From: Candidatus Babelota bacterium
GTDB taxonomy: Bacteria; Babelota; Babeliae; Babelales; Vermiphilaceae
Assembly: GCA_013287855.1 (NCBI GenBank)
Contig: JABDCY010000010.1
Location: forward strand, 1 to 38,336
Length of the DNA stretch: 38,336 bases
Reading direction: 5' to 3'
Positions 1 to 9,033 of the stretch are shown piece after piece. Positions within the stretch are counted from its first letter, which is position 1. Every line of letters begins with the position of its first letter. The notes under the pieces were generated by a model. It had not been told where the DNA came from, ran no database searches, and saw only the letters and a program-made list of their open reading frames with translations. A program made the translations under genes and the position numbers.

Positions 1-315
1 GGCACAGGCAACCCATTTTTCACGACCGACACCAGCGCCATCTTGCGCGGTCTACAAATAAAAGCTCACGAGGTCTGGAAAGGCACCAATGTTGATGGCA
101 TATATTCTGCAGATCCAAGAAAAAATCCGCAGGCAGAATTTCTTAATGAAGTCACCTATGCCCAAGCCCTTGAAAAAAAATATGGCATCATGGATTCAGC
201 AGCTTTTGCCCTTGGCTCAGAACACAACATAAATTTGCGAATTTTTAATATTTTTGCACCACAAGCACTCGAGCGCGCTGCTCATCATGAACAATTTGGA
301 ACCATTATTCGTTAA
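1..315 (+). CDS. pyrH: Uridylate (UMP) kinase, C-terminal part; gene starts outside the window
   Basis: Frame 1 reads GTGNPFFTTDTSAILRGLQIKAHEVWKGTNVDGIYSADPRKNPQAEF, characteristic of bacterial UMP kinase; followed by frr as is common. Confidence 0.95.
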   Translation, partial: GTGNPFFTTDTSAILRGLQIKAHEVWKGTNVDGIYSADPRKNPQAEFLNEVTYAQALEKKYGIMDSAAFALGSEHNINLRIFNIFAPQALERAAHHEQFGTIIR

Positions 316-355
316 TTCGCCTTCGCATAAAGCTATGGCGTAAGAAGGACACGTT

Positions 356-943
356 ATGAAACAAATCGTACTGGTAGAAAATAATACCAAAGATTTTGAA
401 AAGGCAATGGACGAGGAAATGAATAAAGCGATTAAGCATTTTGAGGGCGAACTCATCAAAATTCGCACTAATCGCGCGCATACCTCGATGGTGGAAAATA
501 TTCCCGTGTCAGTCTATGGCGAACAAGCTATGCCGCTCAAAAATATGGCAGCTCTTTCTGCTCCAGAACCTAAGCTCATTGTGATTCAGCCATGGGACCT
601 TGGCATAATAGCCGACATCGAAAAAGCACTACAGGAATCAGATCTTGGCGTTACGCCAATCAACGATGGCAAGCTAATCCGCATCCAGTTGCCAGATATC
701 ACTACCTCACGTCGTGATGAACTCATCAAGTTGCTCCATAAAAAATTAGAAGATTGCAAAGTTGCGGCCCGCAATATCCGTAAAGATTTTAATAACCTCA
801 TCCGCGATGCAAAAAAAGATAAAGAAATCTCAGAGAACTTTGCTAATCGTCTTGAAGATCTTTTGCAGAAAATTACTGATAAATATACAGCTCAAGCCCA
901 AAAACTCAGTGATACCAAAGAAAAAGATCTCAAGATTGTCTAA
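356..943 (+). CDS. frr: Ribosome recycling factor
   Basis: 195 aa; KIRTNRAHTSMVENIPVSVYG, PLKNMAALSAPEPKLIVIQPWD, LIRIQLPDITTSRRDELIKLLHKKLEDCKVAARNIRKD match RRF. Confidence 0.97.
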   Translation: MKQIVLVENNTKDFEKAMDEEMNKAIKHFEGELIKIRTNRAHTSMVENIPVSVYGEQAMPLKNMAALSAPEPKLIVIQPWDLGIIADIEKALQESDLGVTPINDGKLIRIQLPDITTSRRDELIKLLHKKLEDCKVAARNIRKDFNNLIRDAKKDKEISENFANRLEDLLQKITDKYTAQAQKLSDTKEKDLKIV

Positions 944-1060
944 GCCTGACTCTTCGGCTTTGCTTCCAGCCGTCGCCTGCGGCTATGGCGTACACAGCAA
1001 GACAGGCTTTATTTTCTTACCGTCTGTGTTACAGTAATATACATCTTTGAAAATATTTAT

Positions 1061-1133
1061 GGGCTGCTAGCTCAATTGGTAGAGCGACAGACTCTTAATC
1101 TGCAGGTTGTTGGTTCGATTCCAACGCAGCCCA
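1061..1133 (+). tRNA. tRNA-Lys (anticodon CTT)
   Basis: Cloverleaf: acceptor GGGCTGC/GCAGCCC, D arm GCTC-AATTGGTA-GAGC, anticodon loop CTCTTAA, T arm GTTGG-TTCGATT-CCAAC. Confidence 0.95.
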
Positions 1134-1190
1134 TACTTCGCTAAAGCTTCGTATGGCAAGCCACCTAGGATTAAATAAGCGAAGTATGCG

Positions 1191-1220
1191 CCCTTCGTAG
1201 CTCATTAGAGCGAAGTAGGG
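1191..1220. repeat. Dispersed palindromic repeat (CCCTACTTCGCTCTA..GAGCT.CGAAGGG family), copy 1
   Basis: Reverse complement of cccttcgtagctcattagagcgaagtaggg closely matches 31840-31868. Confidence 0.6.
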
Positions 1221-1289
1221 CTAGTCGCGCAGGCTACGCCTGGCTGACGCCATCTTTTCAAAGGAGTTAGATAAAGCTGTTGGGCCATT

Positions 1290-1338
1290 GATGTCATCCT
1301 GACCCTGAAATAAATTCAGGGTGACAAATCAGGATCCA
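1290..1338. repeat. Variant of the GATGTCATCCTGA...GGATCCAT palindromic repeat
   Basis: gatgtcatcctgaccctgaaataaattcagggtgacaaatcaggatcca; same ends as copies at 16183, 30945 and 31111. Confidence 0.6.
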
Positions 1339-1446
1339 TTTTTTGGAAGCCAGGCAAACAGATCCTTGAATTAACGTTGCAATAAAAATAAACTAGCCTT
1401 CACAAGTTTTAATTTGGTCCCACAACTGACAACAGTTTGGGAAAAG

Positions 1447-1528
1447 GCAAGAGTGGCGGAATTGGTAGACGCGCTGGACTTAGGATCCAGTACCGAAAGG
1501 TGTGGGGGTTCGAGTCCCTTCTCTTGCA
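1447..1528 (+). tRNA. tRNA-Leu (anticodon TAG)
   Basis: Acceptor GCAAGAG/CTCTTGC, class II variable arm (taccgaaaggtgt), loop CTTAGGA, T arm GGGGG-TTCGAGT-CCCTT. Confidence 0.93.
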
Positions 1529-1546
1529 TTAAAAAAAGGAGCTTTA

Positions 1547-2848
1547 ATGGCACAAGAAGCAACGTCTTTACATTTCCACGTAGATTACAAGCATCCTACA
1601 TTATGCACAGCCACAGTAAAAATTCCGCCCCGTTTAGTCGATGCAATTTACCAAGAAACGCTGCAAGGCCAAAAACAATACACGTCTGCGCAAGGCTTTC
1701 GCCAAGGCAATGTACCGGTTGGCTATATCGAGCATAATTTTAGAGCAAGCTTGCTTGAACATCTGAAAGAATTTCTTTTCAAGCATATGGTGCTCAGTTA
1801 TTTGTACAAAGAAATTCGCTTACAAAAACTCACGCTTGCTGGCGAGCCACGCCTTACCGATATCTTTCTTGAACCTCATCGCACCGCCGAATTTTCATTC
1901 GAGTGTTCACTGTTTCCTTCAGTTATCTTACAAAACTGGAAATTTTTCCCCTTCAAAGCGCCAAAGCGCAAAAATTACAAAGACCTTGATCGTCAAGTTG
2001 ACACGTTTATTAAAGATGAACGTGATGCTGCGGACAAACACGATGCAAAAACCATCCACACAAATGACTGGGTCTGCTTTGATATGACGTTGGTTGATGC
2101 CAAAAACAAGCCGATCTTTGGTACGTACAAGGAACGTCTTTGGCTTAAAATTGGTGATGAAGAGGCTGATCAAGAATTCCGGGACCTCTTTTTAGGCAAA
2201 CAGGTGGGTGATCTTATTCGTTCAAACAACATCTGCCTGCAAGAATATTTTAGTGATTTCCTTAACACTAATTATTGTTTATGTCTTGAGATTAAAGATA
2301 TTTTAAGCCATAACTTTTTCTGCTTTGAACTATTCAAAAAACACTTCAGATTAAAAACTAATAAAGAAATGTTGCAAAAACTGATCGAAGTTTTTTCGTA
2401 TCGCAATGATATGACGCAGCGCAGAGCAATTATCGAAGAGACGTTTAAAATTCTCCTCGCAAAGCATCAGTTTGATGCACCGAATCATCTCGTATTGCGC
2501 CAACAAAAATTGGTGATGGATGCCGTACAAGAAAATCCTGACTACAATGTCTATCGATCCCAACACGATTTCAAAGAGCGGGTTCGCGACCTGGCTGAAA
2601 AACAAATCAAAGAAGTTATGATCATCGATCAAATTGCATATCAAGAAGATATTATCGCTACGGATGATGACATTAAGTGTTATCTCAACTTCATCAAGCG
2701 ACAACGCATGAAGGACTTTTTATATTTCCAGCTGCCTGAAACAAAAGTAGGCGGGCAAGAATTACCACTTTCTTCGGAATTTTTGAAACAATATTGTTTG
2801 CGCGAGAAAACCTTAAATTATATAATTTATCATCTGACGAAGAAGTAA
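1547..2848 (+). CDS. tig: Trigger factor-like ribosome-associated chaperone/PPIase
   Basis: N-terminal ribosome-binding-like region with QGFRQGNVPVGYIE, PPIase-like central part (NDWVCFDMTLVDAKNKPIFGTYKERLWLKIGDEEADQEFRDLFLGKQVGD), helical C-terminus. Start set at ATG 1547 after AAGGAG. Confidence 0.75.
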   Translation: MAQEATSLHFHVDYKHPTLCTATVKIPPRLVDAIYQETLQGQKQYTSAQGFRQGNVPVGYIEHNFRASLLEHLKEFLFKHMVLSYLYKEIRLQKLTLAGEPRLTDIFLEPHRTAEFSFECSLFPSVILQNWKFFPFKAPKRKNYKDLDRQVDTFIKDERDAADKHDAKTIHTNDWVCFDMTLVDAKNKPIFGTYKERLWLKIGDEEADQEFRDLFLGKQVGDLIRSNNICLQEYFSDFLNTNYCLCLEIKDILSHNFFCFELFKKHFRLKTNKEMLQKLIEVFSYRNDMTQRRAIIEETFKILLAKHQFDAPNHLVLRQQKLVMDAVQENPDYNVYRSQHDFKERVRDLAEKQIKEVMIIDQIAYQEDIIATDDDIKCYLNFIKRQRMKDFLYFQLPETKVGGQELPLSSEFLKQYCLREKTLNYIIYHLTKK

Positions 2849-2910
2849 TGGTTCGTAGACAACAGAGGAAACGTATTTAACATTTTGAATAATCAGAGAT
2901 TTCTTCTATT

Positions 2911-3024
2911 CCGTTCGTGGTGAGTGATTTGCGAAGGTTTCCGAGCAAATTGTATCGAACCATAAAATCCTTATGAAAAGACCCTTCGATACACCTCGCA
3001 AGGCTCGGCACTCAGGGCGAACGG
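2911..3024. repeat. Modular palindromic intergenic repeat, copy 1
   Basis: CCGTTCGTGGTGAGTGATTTGCG...AGCAAATTGTATCGAACCATAA...CCCTTCGATACACCTCGCAAGGCTCGGCACTCAGGGCGAACGG; termini are inverted repeats; homologous to 15369-15531. Confidence 0.8.
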
Positions 3025-3125
3025 TAGGGAAGATAAAACCCTCCTCTAGCAAAATCAAGGGACAGGATGACACCAATACCAAAAATCAATTTGTTCGACT
3101 AACTAATAAGTTCGGATGCTAAAAC

Positions 3126-4058
3126 ATGGAAAAAAATCAAGTCCACAAATTAATTATTATAGGCTCAGGCCCTGCGGGATACACCGCAGCAATCTATGCT
3201 GCTCGTGCAGCTCTCAATCCTCTGGTGATCGAAGGAAAAAATCCCGGCGGCCAACTCATGGGCACCAGCTATGTTGAAAACTGGCCCGGCGATAAACGCG
3301 TTCTTGGCCCCGAGCTTATGGTGCGCATGAAAGAACATGCACAAAGTCTAGGCACCACCTTCATGGCACATGACATTGTCAAAGTCAATTTCAGCAAACG
3401 GCCATTCACCCTTTGGACTAATCGTGATAAGGAGCTGAAATGCCATGCAGTTATCATCGCAACGGGCGCCACATCAAAACGACTATGTGTTCCTGGCGAA
3501 GATGACTACTGGGGCAAGGGTGTCACTACCTGCGCCGTATGCGATGGTGCATTCTACAAAGATAAAGACGTGATCATTGTTGGCGGTGGCGACACAGCCA
3601 TGGAAGATGCGTCATTTATGACCAAATACACTAACAAGATAACTATCATTCAGGTAATGGAAAAGCTCACAGCGTCGGCCGCAATGCAAGAGCGCGTGCT
3701 GAATAACAAAGACATAAAGATTTTGTACAACAGCACCATCACTGCTATGTATGGTGATGGCAAACATGTCACGCAAGTGACTATAAAAGATACTAAAACC
3801 GGCAAGGAAACTAAAAAATCTACCGATGCAGTTTTCGTCGCCATTGGTCTCAACCCCAACACACAAATTTTTAAAGGGCATATCGCCTTAGACAAGTACG
3901 GCTACGTTGACGTCAAAAATCACACGCATACTTCCGTTGAAGGTGTATTCGTAGCTGGTGATGCAGCGGATTACCGCTACCGACAAGCAATAACTTCGGC
4001 GGGCACTGGATGCATGGCAGCTTTGGATGCAGAGCGATATTTATCTGAACAAAAATAG
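3126..4058 (+). CDS. trxB: Thioredoxin-disulfide reductase
   Basis: GSGPAGYTAAIYAARA, redox motif CAVCDGAFYKD, GGGDTAMEDA, C-terminal GVFVAGDAADYRYRQAITSAGTGCMAA. Confidence 0.97.
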   Translation: MEKNQVHKLIIIGSGPAGYTAAIYAARAALNPLVIEGKNPGGQLMGTSYVENWPGDKRVLGPELMVRMKEHAQSLGTTFMAHDIVKVNFSKRPFTLWTNRDKELKCHAVIIATGATSKRLCVPGEDDYWGKGVTTCAVCDGAFYKDKDVIIVGGGDTAMEDASFMTKYTNKITIIQVMEKLTASAAMQERVLNNKDIKILYNSTITAMYGDGKHVTQVTIKDTKTGKETKKSTDAVFVAIGLNPNTQIFKGHIALDKYGYVDVKNHTHTSVEGVFVAGDAADYRYRQAITSAGTGCMAALDAERYLSEQK

Positions 4059-4071
4059 TTTGGAGAAAAAT

Positions 4072-4656
4072 ATGAGCAATAAATTACTCCGGTCCCTAGT
4101 TAGCTTTGTATTTTGTGCCCAGCTTATGTGCATGGATAAATCTGACAAAACATTACAACAATATTTCGAACCTGGGAATTTTGAAAATTGCATACGGATC
4201 GTGCAATATTTGGGTTTTTACAAAAATCACGATTCCTGGGGCGTGAATTCATATACCCGAACACAGCAAACTATATTTGACGGTAAGCAAATTTACAATA
4301 GACAAACCTCTCCAAATTACAAATATCATTATTCAAATCAGACCGTATCCATGGAAGAAGATGGTTTCGACATCTACTCCTCACAAGGCTCTTTGGAAAA
4401 AATACTTGCCGACCTATTTGTAGCAGAGAATAAAGAACTACTCAGTTTATCGTTGCCAAAAGAAACATCTCTCTTAGTTTATTATAATAAACCGTGGGCG
4501 TTTGAGCGAGACAATGAAAGTTATAACATCACCATAAGTAAAAAAAATTGCACGTCAGACGACTATTGCATGTTAGAAAAACCCCTAAGTGGTCCGGAAT
4601 TGTTTGCCAAAATTAAGCAGATGTTATCGCAAGCAGAAGAAAAAAAAGATACCTAA
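4072..4656 (+). CDS. Secreted protein, member 1 of a tandem paralog group
   Basis: Start ATG 4072 after GGAG; hydrophobic signal ending LMCMDKS; C-terminal motif SLEKILADLFVAENKELLSLSLPKETSLLVYYNK shared with the next two genes. Confidence 0.75.
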   Translation: MSNKLLRSLVSFVFCAQLMCMDKSDKTLQQYFEPGNFENCIRIVQYLGFYKNHDSWGVNSYTRTQQTIFDGKQIYNRQTSPNYKYHYSNQTVSMEEDGFDIYSSQGSLEKILADLFVAENKELLSLSLPKETSLLVYYNKPWAFERDNESYNITISKKNCTSDDYCMLEKPLSGPELFAKIKQMLSQAEEKKDT

Positions 4657-4674
4657 CTCAATGATAGGAACCCA

Positions 4675-5295
4675 ATGTTTATACGCTTAATTTTGAGTTT
4701 GCCATTGCTCATAATTCTATGCAATGTGATGATTCTTCAAAGTATGGATACTGCTGATCTTTTTCCAGGATACAATGATGGACTAACAACCGCAGGTCGA
4801 ATGGCTTTAGACGAACAATTGCGAAAAGCTGAAACTCGGCAACGCAGCAATAATTGTTTACAAGTCACAAAGACTACCAACGGATGGACATGCACGACGG
4901 GTACCGTAACGCACGTCACAAAAGATAACAAAGTATGGAAAAGCTATCCAATCTATTCAATGCAATTTTCAAGCAATGATATAACCACCAAAACCCAAGG
5001 GTTTGATGCTAATGAATATCCCATTGATGAGTCATTTGAAAAAAAATTGGTAGAAACATTCATACATGACAACAAAGATTTTTTGAGTTTAGCACTGCCA
5101 GAAGAAACGGTACTTCGTTTCAAACGCCTTCAATTCTGTCCTAGCTATGTAAAAGATGGGTATGCCACGTTAGACTTACATAATGCCACTAAACCGCATG
5201 TGCAGCATATCGTTGAAAATTATGAAGATGGCATCTCAGAACAAGCGTTACTTCATAAAACCCGTGATTTAATATCCAAACTGAATAACTCCTGA
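4675..5295 (+). CDS. Secreted protein, member 2 of a tandem paralog group
   Basis: Signal peptide MFIRLILSLPLLIILCNVMILQS; motif FEKKLVETFIHDNKDFLSLALPEETVLRFKR; KVWKSYPIYSMQF. Confidence 0.75.
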   Translation: MFIRLILSLPLLIILCNVMILQSMDTADLFPGYNDGLTTAGRMALDEQLRKAETRQRSNNCLQVTKTTNGWTCTTGTVTHVTKDNKVWKSYPIYSMQFSSNDITTKTQGFDANEYPIDESFEKKLVETFIHDNKDFLSLALPEETVLRFKRLQFCPSYVKDGYATLDLHNATKPHVQHIVENYEDGISEQALLHKTRDLISKLNNS

Positions 5296-5318
5296 GCTCG
5301 TGAGCTTCAATATAGTTC

Positions 5319-5445
5319 CCGCGAGGGGGGATTTGAAAATATCACAATTTGGCGATATACTAAGTACTATTAAGACGAATTTTACCTATAGGGTTATAAT
5401 TTTAGGGGATTATCATGTCAGTAACGCACTTTAAAAAAAATAGGC
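5319..5445 (+). repeat. Direct repeat, upstream copy: duplicated rpmH leader plus first rpmH codons
   Basis: atttgaaaatatcacaatttggcgatatactaag...aggggattatcatgtcagtaacgcactttaaaaaaaatagg aligns with ~6195-6325. Confidence 0.8.
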
Positions 5446-6230
5446 GGGGTAGTTGGATGAAAATACATAACATTCTAGTATCATTAGCATGTTGTACATT
5501 TATAAATATGGCCATGTGTATGTCGGATGATGATGGTGAGGACTCCGAATTGAGCAATAAAAAGCCTGAGAATTTCGTTGAATATCAACGAGGTCTTCGC
5601 CAAACAGCTTTAATAGACACGACTATATCGGCACGACTAAGAAATGACTCTGTAAAATATACCGTTAGTTCTAACGTTCGAGTCACAGAAAATGGCAAGG
5701 AGCTATGGAAAGGTAGACCAACGTATTCCTTATTGTTTCACACTGACGAACGAAAAAATAATAGATACGTCGATTGCACCATGGATATTTATCAGGGCGT
5801 AGAAAGAGAGGAACAGGATTTTGACGATGAGTTTTATCCGTCCCGACATCATCAAAAGCGACTAGAATGTTTTATCCTACGATATGATTTTTTGAGAAAA
5901 CTAACATTACCTGCAAACACAGGTCTTTTAGTTACCAGAACTTATTTCAAAACTCCCCTTGATGATATGCTGGGTAGCAAGACCTGGGTTGAGGAAATAC
6001 TGGGTAGGGAGGAACGTTTCACAACAGACGAGGTCCGCCAATTCCTAAAGTCGATACAACGTGATAAGTCTATGACAACTCTCCAATTTGAGGATGAGCC
6101 ATTTAGTAAACGGATAACTAATCCTAAAATTGATTTCATATCACATTCACGGCAGGTACTAGAAGATGAAACCAATGAGTGGGTACGAGAGCGCGAGGAC
6201 CAGAATCAATTTGAAAAAACTACAATTTAG
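5415..6230 (+). CDS. Secreted protein, member 3 of a tandem paralog group; ORF begins with an rpmH-derived leader
   Basis: N-terminus MSVTHFKKNRRGSW resembles Rpm[14 protein letters not shown]; an in-frame ATG at 5457 starts the signal peptide MKIHNILVSLACCTFINMAMCM. Motif HHQKRLECFILRYDFLRKLTLPANTGLLVTRTYFK. Confidence 0.7.
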   Translation: MSVTHFKKNRRGSWMKIHNILVSLACCTFINMAMCMSDDDGEDSELSNKKPENFVEYQRGLRQTALIDTTISARLRNDSVKYTVSSNVRVTENGKELWKGRPTYSLLFHTDERKNNRYVDCTMDIYQGVEREEQDFDDEFYPSRHHQKRLECFILRYDFLRKLTLPANTGLLVTRTYFKTPLDDMLGSKTWVEEILGREERFTTDEVRQFLKSIQRDKSMTTLQFEDEPFSKRITNPKIDFISHSRQVLEDETNEWVREREDQNQFEKTTI

Positions 6231-6325
6231 CGATACACTAAGGAATATTAGAATTATCATACCCGTAAAGTCATAGATTTTAAGGATTTATCATGTCAGT
6301 AACGCAATTCAAAAAAAGCAGAAAA
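6195..6325 (+). repeat. Direct repeat, downstream copy: end of member 3 gene, rpmH leader and first rpmH codons
   Basis: caatttgaaaaaactacaatttagcgatacactaag...aaggatttatcatgtcagtaacgcaattcaaaaaaagcag aligns with 5319-5445. Confidence 0.8.
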
Positions 6326-6439
6326 AAACGCAATAGAAAACACGGCTTTTTTGCCCGTATGGCTACTCGTCATGGTCGCAAGATTATGAACCGTCGCAGA
6401 GCTTCAGGTAGAAAACGCCTCGCAGTTCACGGCTACTAA
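6293..6439 (+). CDS. rpmH: 50S ribosomal protein L34
   Basis: Manual translation [48 protein letters not shown] (48 aa, below the ORF track cutoff); followed by rnpA. Confidence 0.96.
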   Translation: MSVTQFKKSRKKRNRKHGFFARMATRHGRKIMNRRRASGRKRLAVHGY

Positions 6440-6448
6440 GACTTATCA

Positions 6449-6823
6449 ATGCCGCGTAGTGCCCAAACTATTTCCCATTTCTCTCCTAAAGAAATTTCAC
6501 AGCTATTTAAGAAAGCCCGGCGCGTCCTCACGCATCCGGGCCTTCATATTTTGGTGGCACCCGCCAACCAGTCCTTGGGCCGTGTCTTGGTCGTTACCAG
6601 CCGCAAAATTGGCAATGCCCCTACCCGCAATAAAATCCGGCGCCAACTTAAGGCTATTTTCTATGAAGAAAAGTTATATGAAAAAGGGGCCGATTGCGTC
6701 GTCATTGTGAAACTAGGGGGACCAAATCTTGACTTTCCACACCTCAAAGAGCTCCTGCTTAAGGCATTCGCTATTTATGCAACTACTCAAACACATCCCT
6801 CAACTGATCGCCAAGCTTCTTAG
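6449..6823 (+). CDS. rnpA: Ribonuclease P protein component
   Basis: VLVVTSRKIGNAPTRNKIRRQLKAIF is the RnpA RNR-type signature; follows rpmH. Confidence 0.92.
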   Translation: MPRSAQTISHFSPKEISQLFKKARRVLTHPGLHILVAPANQSLGRVLVVTSRKIGNAPTRNKIRRQLKAIFYEEKLYEKGADCVVIVKLGGPNLDFPHLKELLLKAFAIYATTQTHPSTDRQAS

Positions 6824-6989
6824 TTTTATGATCATGGGCCTGCGCCCATTGTTGGGGCCAGCCACCTGCCGATTTCCCATTTCATGTGGTGAGTTTGCAG
6901 TACAGGTGTTACAAAAAAAGCCTTTGTATAAGGCCGCTTGGGCCATCATACAAAGGCTTTTAGTTTGTATTTCTGTGCGAAAATCTTAA
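6777..6989 (+). CDS. yidD: Membrane protein insertion efficiency factor YidD
   Basis: GLRPLLGPATCRFPISCGEFAVQVLQKKPLYKAAWAIIQRLL resembles YidD; overlaps the 3' end of rnpA, a typical arrangement. Start uncertain (6729 or 6777). Confidence 0.85.
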   Translation: MQLLKHIPQLIAKLLSFMIMGLRPLLGPATCRFPISCGEFAVQVLQKKPLYKAAWAIIQRLLVCISVRKS

Positions 6990-7000
6990 TGTATTTTATT

Positions 7001-7999
7001 TTATTTTGTCCCAGATGTACTTGAGCTAGCACTTGCAGTAGATTTTTGTCTAATGACTTGCAAAATATTATTTATGTCTTTAAGTTTTGCACTGAGTCTA
7101 CCTTCCCATTCACCGAGTGTTATGCTTTTTTGGAGTATTTTATCTGTCAGTTTTGGAATATTCGACGCCTGCAATTGTTTGAGCGTACCTTTCAAAAAAC
7201 AATCATACTTCATTTTCGCTGCTCTGTTAGCAAAGGAGTACCCAATTTGTCGAATTGCCCATAATTCCACGTCATCATCCCTTTTTTCTGATTTCAACTT
7301 ATCAATTGTTTTCCTAACAGTATCCAAGTCAGCAAAGTCATTTAACCCAAGATACTTATAATAATCCCTGGTACCAATTTGTTCATCAGGTTTGCGGAAC
7401 CTATTTGCTATATTTATGTTAGCAATATATGTGTCTTCGACTTCCTTCTCAAAATTCGGCGATGTGCGCGACCACAATTCTTGTGCTATATTCTTAAGAT
7501 CTTTAAGTTTCTCGATGGTATTAATAATCGAAGCGCACACTAATGCTAACTCACCAACGTTCAGTGGTTCCACTTTCTTATTTTCTATATTACCAAAGAC
7601 CTTTTCCATTCCTTCAAGTTGAGCAACATCATCATCATACTCAGTTACCTGATTATCGGTTACTGTTTCAACTGAACTTTGAACCTGCTGTTTTTCCAAA
7701 ACTTGAACAGTAACACTGAGCGCACTCATAGCGGTTTTAAAGTCGGAAAGTCCATATTGAAATGATAGTGGAAGATCTTGATAGAAGATGTTTGGCGAAA
7801 TTTTAAAATCCTGAGGCGACGTAGGTTGCAAACTATCTTGCTCCTCAGCTTGTTCTATTTGTTTATTTCCTGCAAGTCCTGATTTTTGTGTAGATGACGA
7901 ACCCGCATTCTTTGAATTCATTGCATGAACATTGGGTATTAGCAATACCAATAGGGTAATACTAAACCCATAGAACACCTGCTTTATACTATTTTTCAT
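7001..7999 (-). CDS. Secreted protein with a degenerate J-domain-like C-terminal region
   Basis: Start inferred at MKNSIKQVFYGFSITLLVLLIPNVHAMNSK (ORF open to 8068). RDYYKYLGLNDFADLDTVRKTIDKLK...AIRQIGYSFANRAAKMKYDCFL resembles a J-domain without HPD. Confidence 0.7.
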   Translation of the reverse strand: MKNSIKQVFYGFSITLLVLLIPNVHAMNSKNAGSSSTQKSGLAGNKQIEQAEEQDSLQPTSPQDFKISPNIFYQDLPLSFQYGLSDFKTAMSALSVTVQVLEKQQVQSSVETVTDNQVTEYDDDVAQLEGMEKVFGNIENKKVEPLNVGELALVCASIINTIEKLKDLKNIAQELWSRTSPNFEKEVEDTYIANINIANRFRKPDEQIGTRDYYKYLGLNDFADLDTVRKTIDKLKSEKRDDDVELWAIRQIGYSFANRAAKMKYDCFLKGTLKQLQASNIPKLTDKILQKSITLGEWEGRLSAKLKDINNILQVIRQKSTASASSSTSGTK

Positions 8000-8199
8000 A
8001 ATATCTCCATATATAAAAATACCTCTTAATATACAACTTTCATGTATAATTCTATCATAAAAATACAAGTTGTCAATTATGAGAGATTTGCATTTTATAG
8101 ATATGGGAAAATACTCATATGGATTAGGGCTTTATAACCCTATTCTGGGTGAGATTAGTAAAAATTTATAGGGTTGCATTTCAGCGATTTGTGAACATT

Positions 8200-8550
8200 C
8201 TATTTGTTTTTATCAGAGACATCATCTGTATGATCCGGTGAGCAACAACAATTTTTAATTACGATTTTTCCATGTGCTGCTGCTACATAAAGATTAGTTA
8301 AGGCAACACCTGCTAAAATACCAGCTGTGGGATTGACACCACAACTATTCTGATTACAGGTATTTTGAGGGGTATAAAATAATGCAAATGCTGATCCTAA
8401 ACCTGATGTCATAGCCACACCACCGTGAAATAGCACCTTACTTAATGCCTGTTTTGTTGAAATTTGACGCTGTGGTGGTTGCGCAAAACAGACATCAGAG
8501 AGAACAACTATGGTCATGAGCAATACTATGTGTGGGAACATTTTTTTCAT
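8200..8550 (-). CDS. Small secreted/membrane protein (tandem group)
   Basis: Signal peptide MKKMFPHIVLLMTIVVLSDVCFAQ; hydrophobic segments; RBS AGAAAGG upstream. Confidence 0.65.
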   Translation of the reverse strand: MKKMFPHIVLLMTIVVLSDVCFAQPPQRQISTKQALSKVLFHGGVAMTSGLGSAFALFYTPQNTCNQNSCGVNPTAGILAGVALTNLYVAAAHGKIVIKNCCCSPDHTDDVSDKNK

Positions 8551-8622
8551 ACAGATACCTTTCTCTTACTAAAACAACTGACATGTTAAAGGTACTTGGG
8601 GCAAGCAGAAAAAATCGAGAGA

Positions 8623-9033
8623 TTAACCTTCGTTGTCAGAATTAATAGCATCTGAATCATCTTGATGTAGGTAGTTCGTGAGCGCGATGGTTCCATTACG
8701 GATTGCGATAGCGCCACTCATGAGAGACAGCGCACCGTAATATAACCATTTGCCACTTTCATGCACACTTTTGGCGTTTGCAGTGGTAGTACAGTGAATC
8801 CACTGGCACACAGTAACACAGCCTGTGAGTGTAAAAACAACACCATAAGCAGCGGCTTCATGTAATGGTTTTTTCCAATCACGGTGATCTTCAGAATTTA
8901 GTTGGATCGTATTATTTCGAAGTCGCTCGCGCAACACCTCAGTGTGCGGCAGCGGTTTACCATGGGAACTGCTACTGATGATGGTAAACATCATAAAAAA
9001 AATAAACTGTGCTTTAACTTTTGGCATGTTCAC
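8623..9033 (-). CDS. Small secreted/membrane protein (tandem group)
   Basis: WKKPLHEAAAYGVVFTLTGCVTVC...GALSLMSGAIAIRNGTIALTNYLHQDD resembles the product of 9030-9368. Confidence 0.65.
   Translation of the reverse strand: MNMPKVKAQFIFFMMFTIISSSSHGKPLPHTEVLRERLRNNTIQLNSEDHRDWKKPLHEAAAYGVVFTLTGCVTVCQWIHCTTTANAKSVHESGKWLYYGALSLMSGAIAIRNGTIALTNYLHQDDSDAINSDNEG

Noticed and set aside
1414-1737. 107 aa ORF running through tRNA-Leu and the tig start
   Set aside because: Crosses a clear tRNA and an overlapping well-supported CDS; spurious.
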